DNA of 29,652 bases from NC2004 sp050874905 (GCA_050874905.1 JBNMLP010000026.1:1-29652), one strand, 5' to 3'; positions 7,840 to 16,538 are shown, counted from the first letter of the stretch. Made by a program: numbers and translations. The notes: generated from the letters alone by a model not told the origin.

Positions 7840-8874
7840 ATGAAATATTGGTGGAAATGGGTACTGCTTTTTCTTGCAGCCCTTCTTTTATACTATAGTG
7901 CGGTGTTATACGTGAGTAATGCCCTGCTTTATCTGGCGGTGTTAGCTTTTTTTCTGGCACCCTTTGAGGCAGCCCTGCTTTTTTACCAGAGCCGGCATAT
8001 GAAGCTTTCGCTTACCTGTATTACCAGAGAGATCCGGAAAGGGGATCCGGTTATTGTGTTTGTAGAGCTTCAGAATAATTCCTTTCTTCCCTGCCGGAAA
8101 GCTGCCATTTCCTGTCTGGAACATTCTACCGGACAGCGCGCAGAGACAGTGGCATATGTGCCTCAAAGAAGCAGTGTGAAACTCAAAATAACCTTTCAGC
8201 CGGATCAGATTGGAAAGCTTCGTATTAAAGCAGAAAGTCTGCAGCTTAGTGGAATGCTCGGACTGTTCCAGAAGAAACTATCCTGCCGGGATAAAGAAGA
8301 AGTCATTTACAGTTTCCCGGTACGCCAGCAGATAAAAACGGCAGTTTCTGAGGCGATGCCGACGGAGGAAGTGGAGGAGTCGACGGAAAGTAACAAAAAA
8401 GGAATTCGTAGAGATAACCTGTTAGGGGTGCGGGAATTTGTTCCGGGAGATACATTAAAGCAGATTCACTGGAAGCTCAGTGCAAGGCAGGGCGATTTTT
8501 ACGTGAAGGAATACAGTGAGGATCTGCGCTTTGAACATGTGATCCTTGTGGATGTGAGCGGGCTCTGTCAGGAGGATGAGCAGCATCTGCAAGAGGGCTA
8601 TAACCAGCTTGCCGGAGTCAGTTATGATCTGATCCGGAAAAATGTGGTACATCAGATCGTGATCTGCCGCAAAATCAGGAATTCCTATGATATGCAGCGG
8701 ATTCCGGTTATGGAAGAAAGACAGCTGCTTACGTTGTTTGTCACACTGTTTGAGGCAGTAGAAGAGGAGCTGAAACGAAAGGAAGAACAAAGAAGCAGCA
8801 AAGAAGAAATCCTTACGGCATATCAGATGCAGTATCAGACGGTACGGGAGGAGTGTGTGACCTATATATGTTAG
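7840..8874 (+). CDS. DUF58 domain membrane protein
   Basis: A 344-residue protein. Two N-terminal transmembrane helices (about residues 7-50) are followed by a beta-rich region and the DUF58 signature GVREFVPGDTLKQIHWKLSA (from residue 196), then VHILVDVSG-like vWA-type strands. It is the usual partner of MoxR ATPases and TgpA-like transglutaminases. The ATG at 7840 has AAGGAAGG just upstream. A longer frame beginning at 7783 would overlap the MoxR gene and lacks a ribosome binding site. Its stop overlaps the next start codon (ATGTTAG), indicating translational coupling. Confidence 0.9.
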   Translation: MKYWWKWVLLFLAALLLYYSAVLYVSNALLYLAVLAFFLAPFEAALLFYQSRHMKLSLTCITREIRKGDPVIVFVELQNNSFLPCRKAAISCLEHSTGQRAETVAYVPQRSSVKLKITFQPDQIGKLRIKAESLQLSGMLGLFQKKLSCRDKEEVIYSFPVRQQIKTAVSEAMPTEEVEESTESNKKGIRRDNLLGVREFVPGDTLKQIHWKLSARQGDFYVKEYSEDLRFEHVILVDVSGLCQEDEQHLQEGYNQLAGVSYDLIRKNVVHQIVICRKIRNSYDMQRIPVMEERQLLTLFVTLFEAVEEELKRKEEQRSSKEEILTAYQMQYQTVREECVTYIC

Positions 8875-11114
8875 AAACAATATTACTTGCCGGATGGTCG
8901 GGCAGTATGATCCTGCTGTTCTGCCAGAGCCTTTCGGTTGCCTGTTCCGTAAAGGCAGTATTGCTGGTGCAGCTTTTGGTATACGCAGCTTCTTACAAGG
9001 TGAACCGGGAAATACAAAAAGAAGAAATTACATTCGGGGCAGCAATGCTCCTGTGGTATGGTGTGCTTGCTGTACTGAGCTTGCTCCTTAGTGGATTTTT
9101 GATTGTAGGGGCAAAAGGAATCCTTGTCACCTATTTAAAACTGATCCGTTCCTACTATAAAATAGAAATAGGGATCCCTTCCTTTGTCGGGTTAGGTCTT
9201 TCCGTTGGAAGTGTCCTGTTTTTAACTTTTTTAGGAACGGTTCTGATCCCGTTTTTCCATTGGGCGAATGAGAAAAAAATAGCATTTCGTTTCTTTTTGA
9301 TCGTTACCGTATTTGCTGTTGTACTCTGTCTTCTGGTAGGATGTCATCCCGGATTTCTGGCAACAGTTACAGCATCAACCGCTCTTCTGTTTTACCGGGT
9401 GTACATTGTAAAAGAGACAAAAAGCGGCGGAGATCTTACAGGAAAAGTGTTGGTATTTTGTGCAGTCGCCCTTTTGATCTTAGGCAGTGCGGGAATTGCA
9501 GTGAACCAGTCCGGTATCCTCTCAGAGAAACATCAATCCTATATGCAGGTGCAGTCAAGACTGGAAGAAAAATATGGATTTGCAACTTCTGCGGATTACC
9601 AGACAGGAAATTTAAGTAATCTCCCACCCAAACGTACCCATCAGACGATGCTGCATGTAAAGCTGGAATATTCGATGCGGTCTCCGCTTTATCTGCGTGG
9701 TTTTATCGGCGAGAACTACGAAGGGGGACACTGGGAAGCAGTGGACGCAGCGGCATTTTATAAGAATAATCCTAAACTTGGTGCCAATCATTTAAAGCAG
9801 ACACAGCGCATCAATGATGCCGGATTTACGGTGATCGATTACCTCAGTGTAAAAACATCGGGAGACTTTAAAATAAAGATTTCTTATTATAATGCGCCGG
9901 GAAACTATCTGTACGCGCCGTACTTTGCACAGTCTTCTTTTTTAGAGGATGGTCTGAAAGAAAATGGAGATGGTACGCTGCTGCGTGAGAACAATGACGA
10001 TATTGTTCTTCCGTTTTATAACAATGCTCCCTCCTTTTTTTATGCAGAAGGAGGAAGTCTTCCGGCTTCCTATGAAAGATATGTAAAAAAACACTATCTT
10101 AGTGTCCCGGCTGACCTGAAAACAAAGCTGTTGCATTTTTTGGATGACCCGGATACAAAGGAACTGTCGTTGGGAGAAGCGATGGATCTCATCAAAAGCC
10201 GTCTGAATGAAGAATGTGTCTATAGCACCTCCCTTACTCCGCTGTCTGTAAATGAAGATTATGTGGAGCATTTTCTCAAAGAAAAGAAAGGCTATTGTAC
10301 GCATTTTGCAACAACTGCTGTGCTGGCCCTGCGCAGTCTTGGTTATCCTGCCCGATATGTGACCGGATATGAGGTCAAGGAAAAAGATATCCAGCAGATA
10401 GAAGGAAGCTCATTAAAATACTGCGAAGAAGCACAGGTGACCGATGATCTGGCACATGCGTGGGCAGAGGTATATCAAAAGGATTTAGGCTGGATCCCGT
10501 TTGAGACAACGCCGGGAAGTGATGATCCGGATCAGTTAGAGGATCTGATCCCTTATGAGCTGGTTGGACAGAACGAGGAAACAGAAACGACGAGTGAGCA
10601 GCAGGCAACTACCGAACAGTCGCAGCAGACAGATACGACGATCCAGGCCGCTACAACAGAACAAAGCAATGCACAGCAGCAGAAGACTTCCTCGAAACCG
10701 GTATCCCATGCCGTATGGATCTTCCAATGGATTTGTGTTGTAATTGTTCTGGAATTCTTACTTTCCCTTGGTGTCAAGGGGTACCGCAAGCAGCAGTATC
10801 AAAAGCGGCATCAGCCGGACTGCCAAAAGGCGATCGAGGCAGTAAAGCGGCAGATGATGCGCAAACTCAAACGGAAGAAGCAGGAGAAAGAAGCAGATGA
10901 GACAGAAAAAGAGTATCTGCTCCGGGTGCTGCCGGAGATTTCCTACTGCTATGTGACAGTGGAGCAGGAGCAGCGTTACAGTAAGGAAGAATTGCGTGCG
11001 CTTGCACAAGACTTTTATGAGATCCTGGAACGGCTTACCTATGGTGGTAAAAGCATGACAAAAAAAGACGTACAAAAGGCGAACCTTCTGTACGACCAGA
11101 TTTTTCCGTATTAG
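8868..11114 (+). CDS. TgpA-like membrane transglutaminase with C-terminal DUF4129-like tail
   Basis: A 748-residue protein. Six or seven helices occupy about residues 1-215. An extracytoplasmic transglutaminase-like domain follows, with Cys477 in KKGYCTHFA and His530 in DLAHAWAEVY. A Gln/Thr/Ser-rich linker comes next, then one helix near residues 620-640 and a basic cytoplasmic tail resembling DUF4129. The third catalytic position, in GWIPFETTPG, is Glu546 rather than the textbook Asp; I believe this variant is common in clostridial members. The function is presumed crosslinking or cleavage at the cell surface, energised or controlled by MoxR/DUF58. The start is the ATG at 8868, overlapping the DUF58 stop by 7 bp. 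The GGAGGAG ribosome binding site is a little distant (about 14 bp). Confidence 0.9.
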   Translation: MLETILLAGWSGSMILLFCQSLSVACSVKAVLLVQLLVYAASYKVNREIQKEEITFGAAMLLWYGVLAVLSLLLSGFLIVGAKGILVTYLKLIRSYYKIEIGIPSFVGLGLSVGSVLFLTFLGTVLIPFFHWANEKKIAFRFFLIVTVFAVVLCLLVGCHPGFLATVTASTALLFYRVYIVKETKSGGDLTGKVLVFCAVALLILGSAGIAVNQSGILSEKHQSYMQVQSRLEEKYGFATSADYQTGNLSNLPPKRTHQTMLHVKLEYSMRSPLYLRGFIGENYEGGHWEAVDAAAFYKNNPKLGANHLKQTQRINDAGFTVIDYLSVKTSGDFKIKISYYNAPGNYLYAPYFAQSSFLEDGLKENGDGTLLRENNDDIVLPFYNNAPSFFYAEGGSLPASYERYVKKHYLSVPADLKTKLLHFLDDPDTKELSLGEAMDLIKSRLNEECVYSTSLTPLSVNEDYVEHFLKEKKGYCTHFATTAVLALRSLGYPARYVTGYEVKEKDIQQIEGSSLKYCEEAQVTDDLAHAWAEVYQKDLGWIPFETTPGSDDPDQLEDLIPYELVGQNEETETTSEQQATTEQSQQTDTTIQAATTEQSNAQQQKTSSKPVSHAVWIFQWICVVIVLEFLLSLGVKGYRKQQYQKRHQPDCQKAIEAVKRQMMRKLKRKKQEKEADETEKEYLLRVLPEISYCYVTVEQEQRYSKEELRALAQDFYEILERLTYGGKSMTKKDVQKANLLYDQIFPY

Positions 11115-11608
11115 TCTTTTTCCAAAGGAATATGATGCAGCTGCAACAGCTTTACGACTGCTTCTTCAAACAACTGATCCAGCGAGCGATCCATCGTAAA
11201 AATGGAGTATGAACTACCCGTGGTAAGATGTAACGTGTGATTTTGATAATTGATATTTAGAAAGAGTCCCTCTACCTGATCTGTGGTCAGTGTACCGGGA
11301 CTTTTTTCTAACAGCTTTTCTATACTTTCTTTTGTGGCTGCCAGTACGATCTGAAAGCTTTGTGGCAGGCGGCTGCCCTTCATCATCTGAAAGACGATGC
11401 TGCGACATTCTGTCCATGAACAATACTGCTGGGCTTCCTTCTGTGCCCGTTCATCACTGTCGAAAAAGTCGAGATTATAGCGTCCGTCGATCACGTAATC
11501 GACATTGTGGTGCAGCACGACCTTCGAGCAAAGAAAATGGTCAAAGAGTGTACCGTTGATCATTTCCTGCATAAAGATACTCTGGTCGGGCAGGGTAAGT
11601 GCTAACAT
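11111..11608 (-). CDS. DUF5721 family protein
   Basis: A 165-residue soluble protein without signal or membrane segment. The MLALTLPDQSIFMQEMI start, the DGRYNLDFFD stretch and the acidic C-terminus fit DUF5721, a family of unknown function largely confined to Lachnospiraceae. The ATG has GGAGAGGA upstream, and the gene follows the COG2426 gene by 21 bp, so the two probably form an operon. Its stop codon overlaps the stop of the convergent transglutaminase gene (plus-strand TTAG at 11111-11114), leaving no room for a terminator. Confidence 0.75.
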   Translation of the reverse strand: MLALTLPDQSIFMQEMINGTLFDHFLCSKVVLHHNVDYVIDGRYNLDFFDSDERAQKEAQQYCSWTECRSIVFQMMKGSRLPQSFQIVLAATKESIEKLLEKSPGTLTTDQVEGLFLNINYQNHTLHLTTGSSYSIFTMDRSLDQLFEEAVVKLLQLHHIPLEKD

Positions 11609-11629
11609 AAAAATCCTCTCCCTCCGTGA

Positions 11630-12139
11630 TCAGTGGAATAATGAAATGATCCATGCAAGACCACCGTAGCTGAACAGACACATGATGACAGTGGCAAGCA
11701 GCAGACCTAAGAAAATAGCAAAGGAAGCTTTTTTGATGTCTATATCTAATAAGGCAGCAACCAAAGATCCCGTCCATGCACCGGTTCCCGGAAGTGGAAT
11801 ACCAACGAAAAGTAATAGTCCTAAAAATTCGTACTTCTGGATCTGGTCGCTTTTTCCCATTGCTTTTGCTTCCAGCTTTTCTACCAGAGGGCGGAAAAGC
11901 TTTGTTTTCTTCATCAGGGCAAAGATTTTTTTGATAAACAAAAGGATAAATGGAATCGGGATGATGTTACCGATGATACAGATGAAAACGGCTTTGATCA
12001 TTGGTATATGAAGCAGGGAAGCGGCGATCAAACCACCACGAAGCTCTAATACCGGGATCATAGATATAAGAAAAATGATCAGTTCGCCGGACATCACGCC
12101 GGACAATTGATGAGATAATGTTTGTGCTAATTCGCTCAT
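11630..12139 (-). CDS. Small multidrug-export-type membrane protein (COG2426)
   Basis: A 169-residue polytopic protein. SMIPVLELRGGLIAA near residue 26 and GIPLPGTGAWTGSLVAALL near residue 113 are the diagnostic motifs of the COG2426 (Sm_multidrug_ex) family, related in layout to DedA-like proteins. The family name implies small-molecule export, but direct evidence for that activity is thin. It is first in an operon with DUF5721. A GGAAAGGA ribosome binding site precedes the ATG. The divergent upstream region holds its promoter and then a very long inverted repeat. Confidence 0.82.
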   Translation of the reverse strand: MSELAQTLSHQLSGVMSGELIIFLISMIPVLELRGGLIAASLLHIPMIKAVFICIIGNIIPIPFILLFIKKIFALMKKTKLFRPLVEKLEAKAMGKSDQIQKYEFLGLLLFVGIPLPGTGAWTGSLVAALLDIDIKKASFAIFLGLLLATVIMCLFSYGGLAWIISLFH

Positions 12140-12196
12140 AAAACAATCCTTTCCAAGTTATGTTCTGCCCGTTTCCCGGGTACCAAAGATATGCCC

Positions 12197-12205
12197 AGTA
12201 TAGCA
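12197..12205 (-). promoter_or_regulatory. Extended -10 promoter of the COG2426/DUF5721 operon
   Basis: The minus strand reads TGCTATACT about 58 bp upstream of the ATG. The -35 (TAGAAT at 17 bp) is poor, which an extended -10 can compensate. Confidence 0.5.
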
Positions 12206-12285
12206 CATCCCGTTAGAATATTCTATGACAAAACCGTAAAATATAATCGAAAAACAGTTTTCTTTTCCAAAGCATAGGTGTATGC

Positions 12286-12831
12286 TATCCATAAGCCCAC
12301 CCTTTTCCCAAACGGAGTCTTTCTCCTGTTTCCGGGCGGGACAGTAATGGTATGATTTTTGCCAGAACCAATACTATTTATAGCCGCATCTGTATCCTGA
12401 AATTGACTTGTCACCTACGGCTTTCCAAAAGTCTACTGCTTTGCCTGTTTCGATGGTTGATTTACGTGCCCTCTCCGTCATCGTCCCCCCCGGTGGGATT
12501 TTGTAATTTCGCAGGGCTTATTTGCATACGCCGGTGCTTAGGTCACGTATTTTGTGACCTTATGCACCGCTGCGTTATGCAATGAAAGCGAGAGCGTGCC
12601 TGCGAAATACAAAACCCACGCAAGGGGGGACAAAAACCGTCCGGGCACGTATTCATCGAAACAGTTGCAAAGCAAAGACTTTTACGGAAAGCCTAGTGAT
12701 CGGCGTCAATTTTCAGGATACAGCATCGCGGCAAGCGTAGTCTGTGATGGCGAAAATCATAGTAGGACAAACCGGGAGCCGGAAACAGGAGGGGCGGAAG
12801 GTAGTTGGAAGGAAGGGGTGGATTATGGATA
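12286..12831. repeat. 546-bp imperfect long inverted repeat, copy A
   Basis: This fills most of the 708-bp gene-free stretch 12140-12847. Paired segments run outward from a centre at 12550: 12463-12471 with 12643-12651 (TACGTGCCC), 12445-12454 with 12655-12664 (CTGTTTCGAT), 12390-12407 with 12705-12723, 12351-12364 with 12748-12761, 12323-12335 with 12779-12791 (CTCCTGTTTCCGG), and 12286-12294 with 12823-12831 (TATCCATAA). Between them are bulges and small internal loops. No protein-coding frame here looks real. The outer right arm reaches the ribosome binding site of the aminopeptidase gene. It could be a rod-like RNA, a DNA hairpin, or an old palindromic element; no terminal target duplication was seen. 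Confidence 0.88.
12485..12629 (+). ncRNA. Conserved core of the long hairpin, copy A (candidate structured RNA)
   Basis: The core is bounded by a C-run (12485-12491) and a G-run (12624-12629). Inside are a GTGGG/CCCAC helix continuing to CGCAGG/CCTGCG, a 3'-side mini-hairpin GCGAGAGC (GNRA loop, 12588-12595), a bulged helix TTGCATA-CGC pairing with GCG-TTATGCAA, then CGGTGC/GCACCG, then AGGTCAC/GTGACCT closing the loop GTATTTT (12547-12553). The same layout recurs at 24132-24274 with compensatory changes. The strand is assigned by the side on which the GNRA mini-hairpin lies. Transcription is not shown. Confidence 0.6.
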
Positions 12832-12847
12832 AGGAGGATAGTTGGAT

Positions 12848-14113
12848 ATGGATGTGATGTCTTATATAGAGAAGGGAGTGTCCCCGTACCATGTGGTGGA
12901 CGAAACGAAGCAGTGGTTGATGCAGGAAGGGTTTTCTGAACTCCGGTTGGAGGAGGAGTGGCATCTGGAGAAAGGACGGGGCTATTTTGTTTCACCGTAT
13001 GAATCGTGTCTGTTTGCTTTTTTACCGGGAAATGAGCAGGTGCGGATCGCAGCGGCACATACCGACCAGCCGATGCTGAAGATCAAGCCCAATCCGGTAC
13101 TGACGCGCGAAGGAAATTATGTAGTCAATGTGGAAAGTTACGGTGGTATGATCCTGCATACGTGGTTTGACCGCCCGTTAAGCATTGCCGGAAAGGTAGT
13201 ATGCCGGGGGGATCAGCCATTTGCACCAAAGGTACACCTCTATGACAGTGGGGAACCTCTGGCTGTTGTGCCGAGCCTTGCCATTCATATGGATCGTGAG
13301 GTGAATCAGAAAAATGCACTGAACTGCCAGATTCATTTGCTGCCGCTTTGCGGACTTTTAAAAGAAGAACAGGAAAAAGATCCCCTGCTTTCGTATATTG
13401 CTGCCGATCTTGGTGTGGCATACGAAGACATTTTGGATTACGATCTGTTCTTTTATAACCCGGAAAAGCCAAGACGTGTCGGATTAAAAGAGGAGCTTTT
13501 GGTCAGTCCGCGTCTGGATAATTTAACTTCCTGCCATGCTGCGATCAAGGGATTATTAAATGCAGAAGAAGGAAGCAGTAAGATAGCAGCATTATTTGAC
13601 CATGAGGAGATTGGCAGCCGTTCCAAACAGGGAGCCAATTCCGATCTTCTGGTGTGGGTGTTAGAAAAATGCTTCCGGGCAATGGAAGATGCACAGATGG
13701 TAGCGAAGCTTTCCAAAGAGCAACTGGTCAGACAGGGATTTATACTTTCGCTTGATGTTGCGCATGCGTATCATCCGAACTACGGTGACAAGTCCGATCC
13801 GACAACGAAAACCCGGTTGGGGCAGGGCGTTGTCATAAAGGTAAGCGGCTCGCAGAAGTACAATTCCGACAGTGTGACCAATGCCATGATGATCGGACTG
13901 TGTGAGCACGAACAGGTACGCTGCCAGCGTCAGATCAACCGCTCCGACATTGCAGGCGGCTCTACCCTTGGACCGATTTTAAGTGAATCCCTTCCGATAC
14001 CGGGAGCGGACATGGGCATTCCGATTCTGGCGATGCATTCTGCGACAGAAACTGCGGCATATGCGGATCTGGATGAGCTTACGAAAGCGGCAGAAGCATT
14101 TTTCAGCAACTAG
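12848..14113 (+). CDS. M18 family aminopeptidase
   Basis: A 421-residue metallopeptidase with the complete M18 metal and catalytic set. AAHTDQP gives His71 and Asp73, SPRLDNL gives Asp224 (bridging), FDHEEIGS gives Glu253-Glu254, and AMHSATE gives His397. Length matches the family (420-480). It removes N-terminal residues from peptides in the cytoplasm and is often dodecameric. I start at the ATG at 12848, 10 bp after AAGGAGG; an in-frame TTG at 12842 is too close to that site. The ribosome binding site lies at the very foot of the long inverted repeat, so folding there could affect translation. Confidence 0.93.
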   Translation: MDVMSYIEKGVSPYHVVDETKQWLMQEGFSELRLEEEWHLEKGRGYFVSPYESCLFAFLPGNEQVRIAAAHTDQPMLKIKPNPVLTREGNYVVNVESYGGMILHTWFDRPLSIAGKVVCRGDQPFAPKVHLYDSGEPLAVVPSLAIHMDREVNQKNALNCQIHLLPLCGLLKEEQEKDPLLSYIAADLGVAYEDILDYDLFFYNPEKPRRVGLKEELLVSPRLDNLTSCHAAIKGLLNAEEGSSKIAALFDHEEIGSRSKQGANSDLLVWVLEKCFRAMEDAQMVAKLSKEQLVRQGFILSLDVAHAYHPNYGDKSDPTTKTRLGQGVVIKVSGSQKYNSDSVTNAMMIGLCEHEQVRCQRQINRSDIAGGSTLGPILSESLPIPGADMGIPILAMHSATETAAYADLDELTKAAEAFFSN

Positions 14114-14204
14114 GAAACTGTGGCATTGCGATGATAAAAGGAACAGCCGGTGGAACCGGCGGGAAAGCACAAAGTGCGGGTTCACAATATAAGGAGGAAC
14201 GAAC

Positions 14205-14831
14205 ATGAATGAGAACATGAGAAAAAGAAACGAAGTATTGGCACAGACGGTGATCAAAGGACTGGAATCCAGAAACATGTCCGGTTATTTTGCAGCAGAC
14301 AAAGAGGAGGCTGTCAAGCAGGCATTGCAGCTGATCGGTGAGGGCAGCAGTGTGGCAATGGGAGGCTGCCAGAGTGCGCATGACATTGGTCTGATCGAGG
14401 CATTACAGGAAGAAAATTACCATTATATCGATCGTTCCAAACTGACACCGAGAGAGAGTCTTTTGGCAGCATACGATGCGGATGTATTTTTATCCAGTGC
14501 AAATGCAATGACCAGTGATGGAATTCTGGTCAATATTGATGGCAATGCCAATCGTGTTTCCTGTATTGCGCAGGGCCCAAAGAAGGTGGTTTTCATTGTG
14601 GGAATGAACAAGGTCTGTTCTGATCTTGATGAGGCGATGAAGCGTGCCAGAAATGTCGCTGCTCCTGCCAATGCACAGCGGTTTGAGGTTAAAACCCCAT
14701 GTAAGGTAACAGGAAAATGTTCCGATTGTAAATCTCCGGACACACTTTGCTGTCAGTTCCTGATCACACGATATTCCCGCCATGAAGGAAGAATCCATGT
14801 GATCTTAGTAAATGATGTGTTGGGATATTAA
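14205..14831 (+). CDS. LUD-domain lactate-utilisation-type protein (formerly DUF1121)
   Basis: A 208-residue soluble protein of the LUD (LutB/LutC-like) superfamily. SVAMGGCQSAHDIG near residue 50 and DADVFLSSANAMTSDGILVN near residue 91 match the family core. FIVGMNKV follows, then a cysteine cluster Cys166-x5-Cys172-x2-Cys175...Cys182-Cys183 that could bind a metal. Stand-alone LUD proteins of this kind are frequent in clostridia, and their reaction is not established. The AAGGAGG ribosome binding site is excellent. A 91-bp gap separates it from the aminopeptidase and contains a small hairpin (GCCGGT/ACCGGC) but no obvious promoter, so it may be co-transcribed. Confidence 0.85.
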   Translation: MNENMRKRNEVLAQTVIKGLESRNMSGYFAADKEEAVKQALQLIGEGSSVAMGGCQSAHDIGLIEALQEENYHYIDRSKLTPRESLLAAYDADVFLSSANAMTSDGILVNIDGNANRVSCIAQGPKKVVFIVGMNKVCSDLDEAMKRARNVAAPANAQRFEVKTPCKVTGKCSDCKSPDTLCCQFLITRYSRHEGRIHVILVNDVLGY

Positions 14832-14858
14832 ATTTTTAAAGGTACCATAAAGGAAGAA

Positions 14859-14895
14859 AAAGGCATGTTCAGAAATCATCCGAACATGCCTTTAT
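14859..14895. terminator. Rho-independent terminator between convergent genes
   Basis: A 12-bp perfect stem AAAGGCATGTTC / GAACATGCCTTT with an 11-base loop. A/T-rich tracts on both sides make it usable by the LUD gene (plus) and the MATE gene (minus). The T-run is better in the minus direction. Confidence 0.85.
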
Positions 14896-14956
14896 AATTG
14901 TAAGCGTTATTTAGAAGTGTTGTTGGATTTGTCAGATGCTTTGCCCCTTGCTTCTG

Positions 14957-16357
14957 CTATAGTACATCGCTTCCATCCGGAATTTTGGAAATGATCGTTT
15001 TGTTGATGTGCAGTAAGAAGGTACTCGAAACGATCAGGGATGCAATTTCCGCAATCGGAAAAGACCACCAGACAGCATCGAGACCGCCGAGTTTTGCAAG
15101 GATAAATGCAGCCGGAATAAGAACTACAAGCTGTCGCATGATGGATACGATCATACTGAATACTGCTTTTCCGAGTGCCTGGAATACGGTACCGCTGATA
15201 ATACAAAACCATGCGATCAGAAAATGAACACCAATGATCCGAAGGGCAGGTATACCGATCTTTAACATATCTTTGGAGGCGTTGAACATGCCAAGCAGTA
15301 TCTGCGGGATTCCTTCAAAGCACACAAAGCCTACAAAGGTTAAACAGAAAGCGGTAATAAGGCTTAACTTTATCGTTTTTATCATACGTTTTCTGTTCTG
15401 CGCCCCGTAGTTGTAGGCAATGATCGGAGTGATACCATTGTTCAGTCCGAATACTGGCATGAAGAAAAAGCTCTGAAGCTTGAAGTATACACCGAATACC
15501 GCAGTTGCAGTAGAGGAAAATGTGATCAGGATGCGGTTCATCGCATAGGTCATGACAGAACCGATGGACTGCATGATAATGGATGGAATACCGATCGCAT
15601 AGATCGTTCCAATGATTCTAAAATCCGGTCGGAAGCCTTTAAAGCTCAATTTGATCTCGTGGTTGAATTTGTGATTGCAGGTAAATGCAACGACTGCGGA
15701 AACACACTGTCCGATCACGGTTGCAGCGGCAGCTCCGGTAACTCCCATCTTTGGGCAGCCGAGCAAGCCGAAGATCATGATCGGATCAAGGATGATATTG
15801 GTGATCGCACCGCATAATTGTGATGTCATACTGAAAATGGTCTTTCCGGTCGAGGTGAGGACACGCTCAAAAAAGATCTGTGTAAACAATCCAAATGAGA
15901 AGATCATAACGGTACTGAGATAATCAATTCCCATTTCCATGATCTCCCGGTCTGCATTTCCAATCTGGCTTGCGTAAAACGGCTTTACAATGGTGAAGCC
16001 TAACAGTAAGAAAACGAGATAACTTAAAATGTATAAAAGTGCTGCATTGGCAGCCGTCTTATTGGCCTTTTCAAATTTGCGCTCGCCGAGTGCTTTGGAA
16101 AGCAGGGCATTCATGCCGACTCCTGTTCCGGTTGCGACCGCGATCAGTAAGGTTTGCAGTGGGAACGCCAGAGAAACTGCGGTAAGTGCGTTCTCAGACA
16201 GCTTTGATACAAAGATGCTATCCACAATGTTATAGAGTGCCTGCACAAGCATGGAGATCATCATTGGCAGAGACATATTAAATAGTAGTTTTGCAATGGG
16301 CATGGTACCCATTTTGTTTTCTGCTGCAGGAGCAGAAGAATTTTTCTGATTTGTCAT
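14957..16357 (-). CDS. MATE family efflux transporter
   Basis: A 466-residue polytopic protein with about twelve helices. PIAKLLFNMSLPMMISMLVQ at the N-terminus and ALYNIVDSIFVSKL are the typical MATE opening, and GLNNGITPIIAYNYGAQN is the repeat-2 signature. It belongs to the DinF/NorM-like sodium- or proton-driven exporters of cationic drugs or metabolites; the substrate is unknown. I use the second ATG (16355-16357), 9 bp from AAAGGA. The first ATG (16364-16366) practically abuts the ribosome binding site. The upstream region contains AAATAT-N6-ATATTT, a possible operator in an AT-rich context, though such symmetry is easily fortuitous. Confidence 0.93.
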   Translation of the reverse strand: MTNQKNSSAPAAENKMGTMPIAKLLFNMSLPMMISMLVQALYNIVDSIFVSKLSENALTAVSLAFPLQTLLIAVATGTGVGMNALLSKALGERKFEKANKTAANAALLYILSYLVFLLLGFTIVKPFYASQIGNADREIMEMGIDYLSTVMIFSFGLFTQIFFERVLTSTGKTIFSMTSQLCGAITNIILDPIMIFGLLGCPKMGVTGAAAATVIGQCVSAVVAFTCNHKFNHEIKLSFKGFRPDFRIIGTIYAIGIPSIIMQSIGSVMTYAMNRILITFSSTATAVFGVYFKLQSFFFMPVFGLNNGITPIIAYNYGAQNRKRMIKTIKLSLITAFCLTFVGFVCFEGIPQILLGMFNASKDMLKIGIPALRIIGVHFLIAWFCIISGTVFQALGKAVFSMIVSIMRQLVVLIPAAFILAKLGGLDAVWWSFPIAEIASLIVSSTFLLHINKTIISKIPDGSDVL

Positions 16358-16479
16358 TTTTTTCATTCCTTTTTCCTATTACTTTTTACACCAAATAAAT
16401 ATATTAACATATTTTAAAGGTCGTGTAATTAGTTTTTTAAAAATTATAGAAAATAAGTACTCAATGCTAAAATGCGTTC

Positions 16480-16508
16480 TTGACAGTATACGAAAAAAGA
16501 GCTAAGAT
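16480..16508 (+). promoter_or_regulatory. Sigma-A promoter of the second chemoreceptor gene
   Basis: TTGACA (16480-16485), 17-bp spacer, TAAGAT (16503-16508). It leaves a leader of about 128 nt before the chemoreceptor ATG, with a possible small ORF inside. Confidence 0.75.
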
Positions 16509-16538
16509 AAGCAAAATTATTGATAAGGATGAGTAATA

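Noticed and set aside
12286..12831. Reading the long inverted repeat as an ordinary MITE or insertion sequence
   Set aside because: No target duplication or transposase ends were seen, the two copies share only the core, and the arms are imperfectly paired throughout. Not excluded, but less likely than a structured element.
12352..12832. Open frames of 77-92 codons on both strands within the inverted repeat
   Set aside because: They lack ribosome binding sites, have no protein-like composition and arise from the palindromic sequence itself.
16385..16440. AT-rich palindrome upstream of the MATE gene as an operator
   Set aside because: AAATAT-N6-ATATTT is readily found by chance in such AT-rich DNA, and no regulator gene is adjacent.
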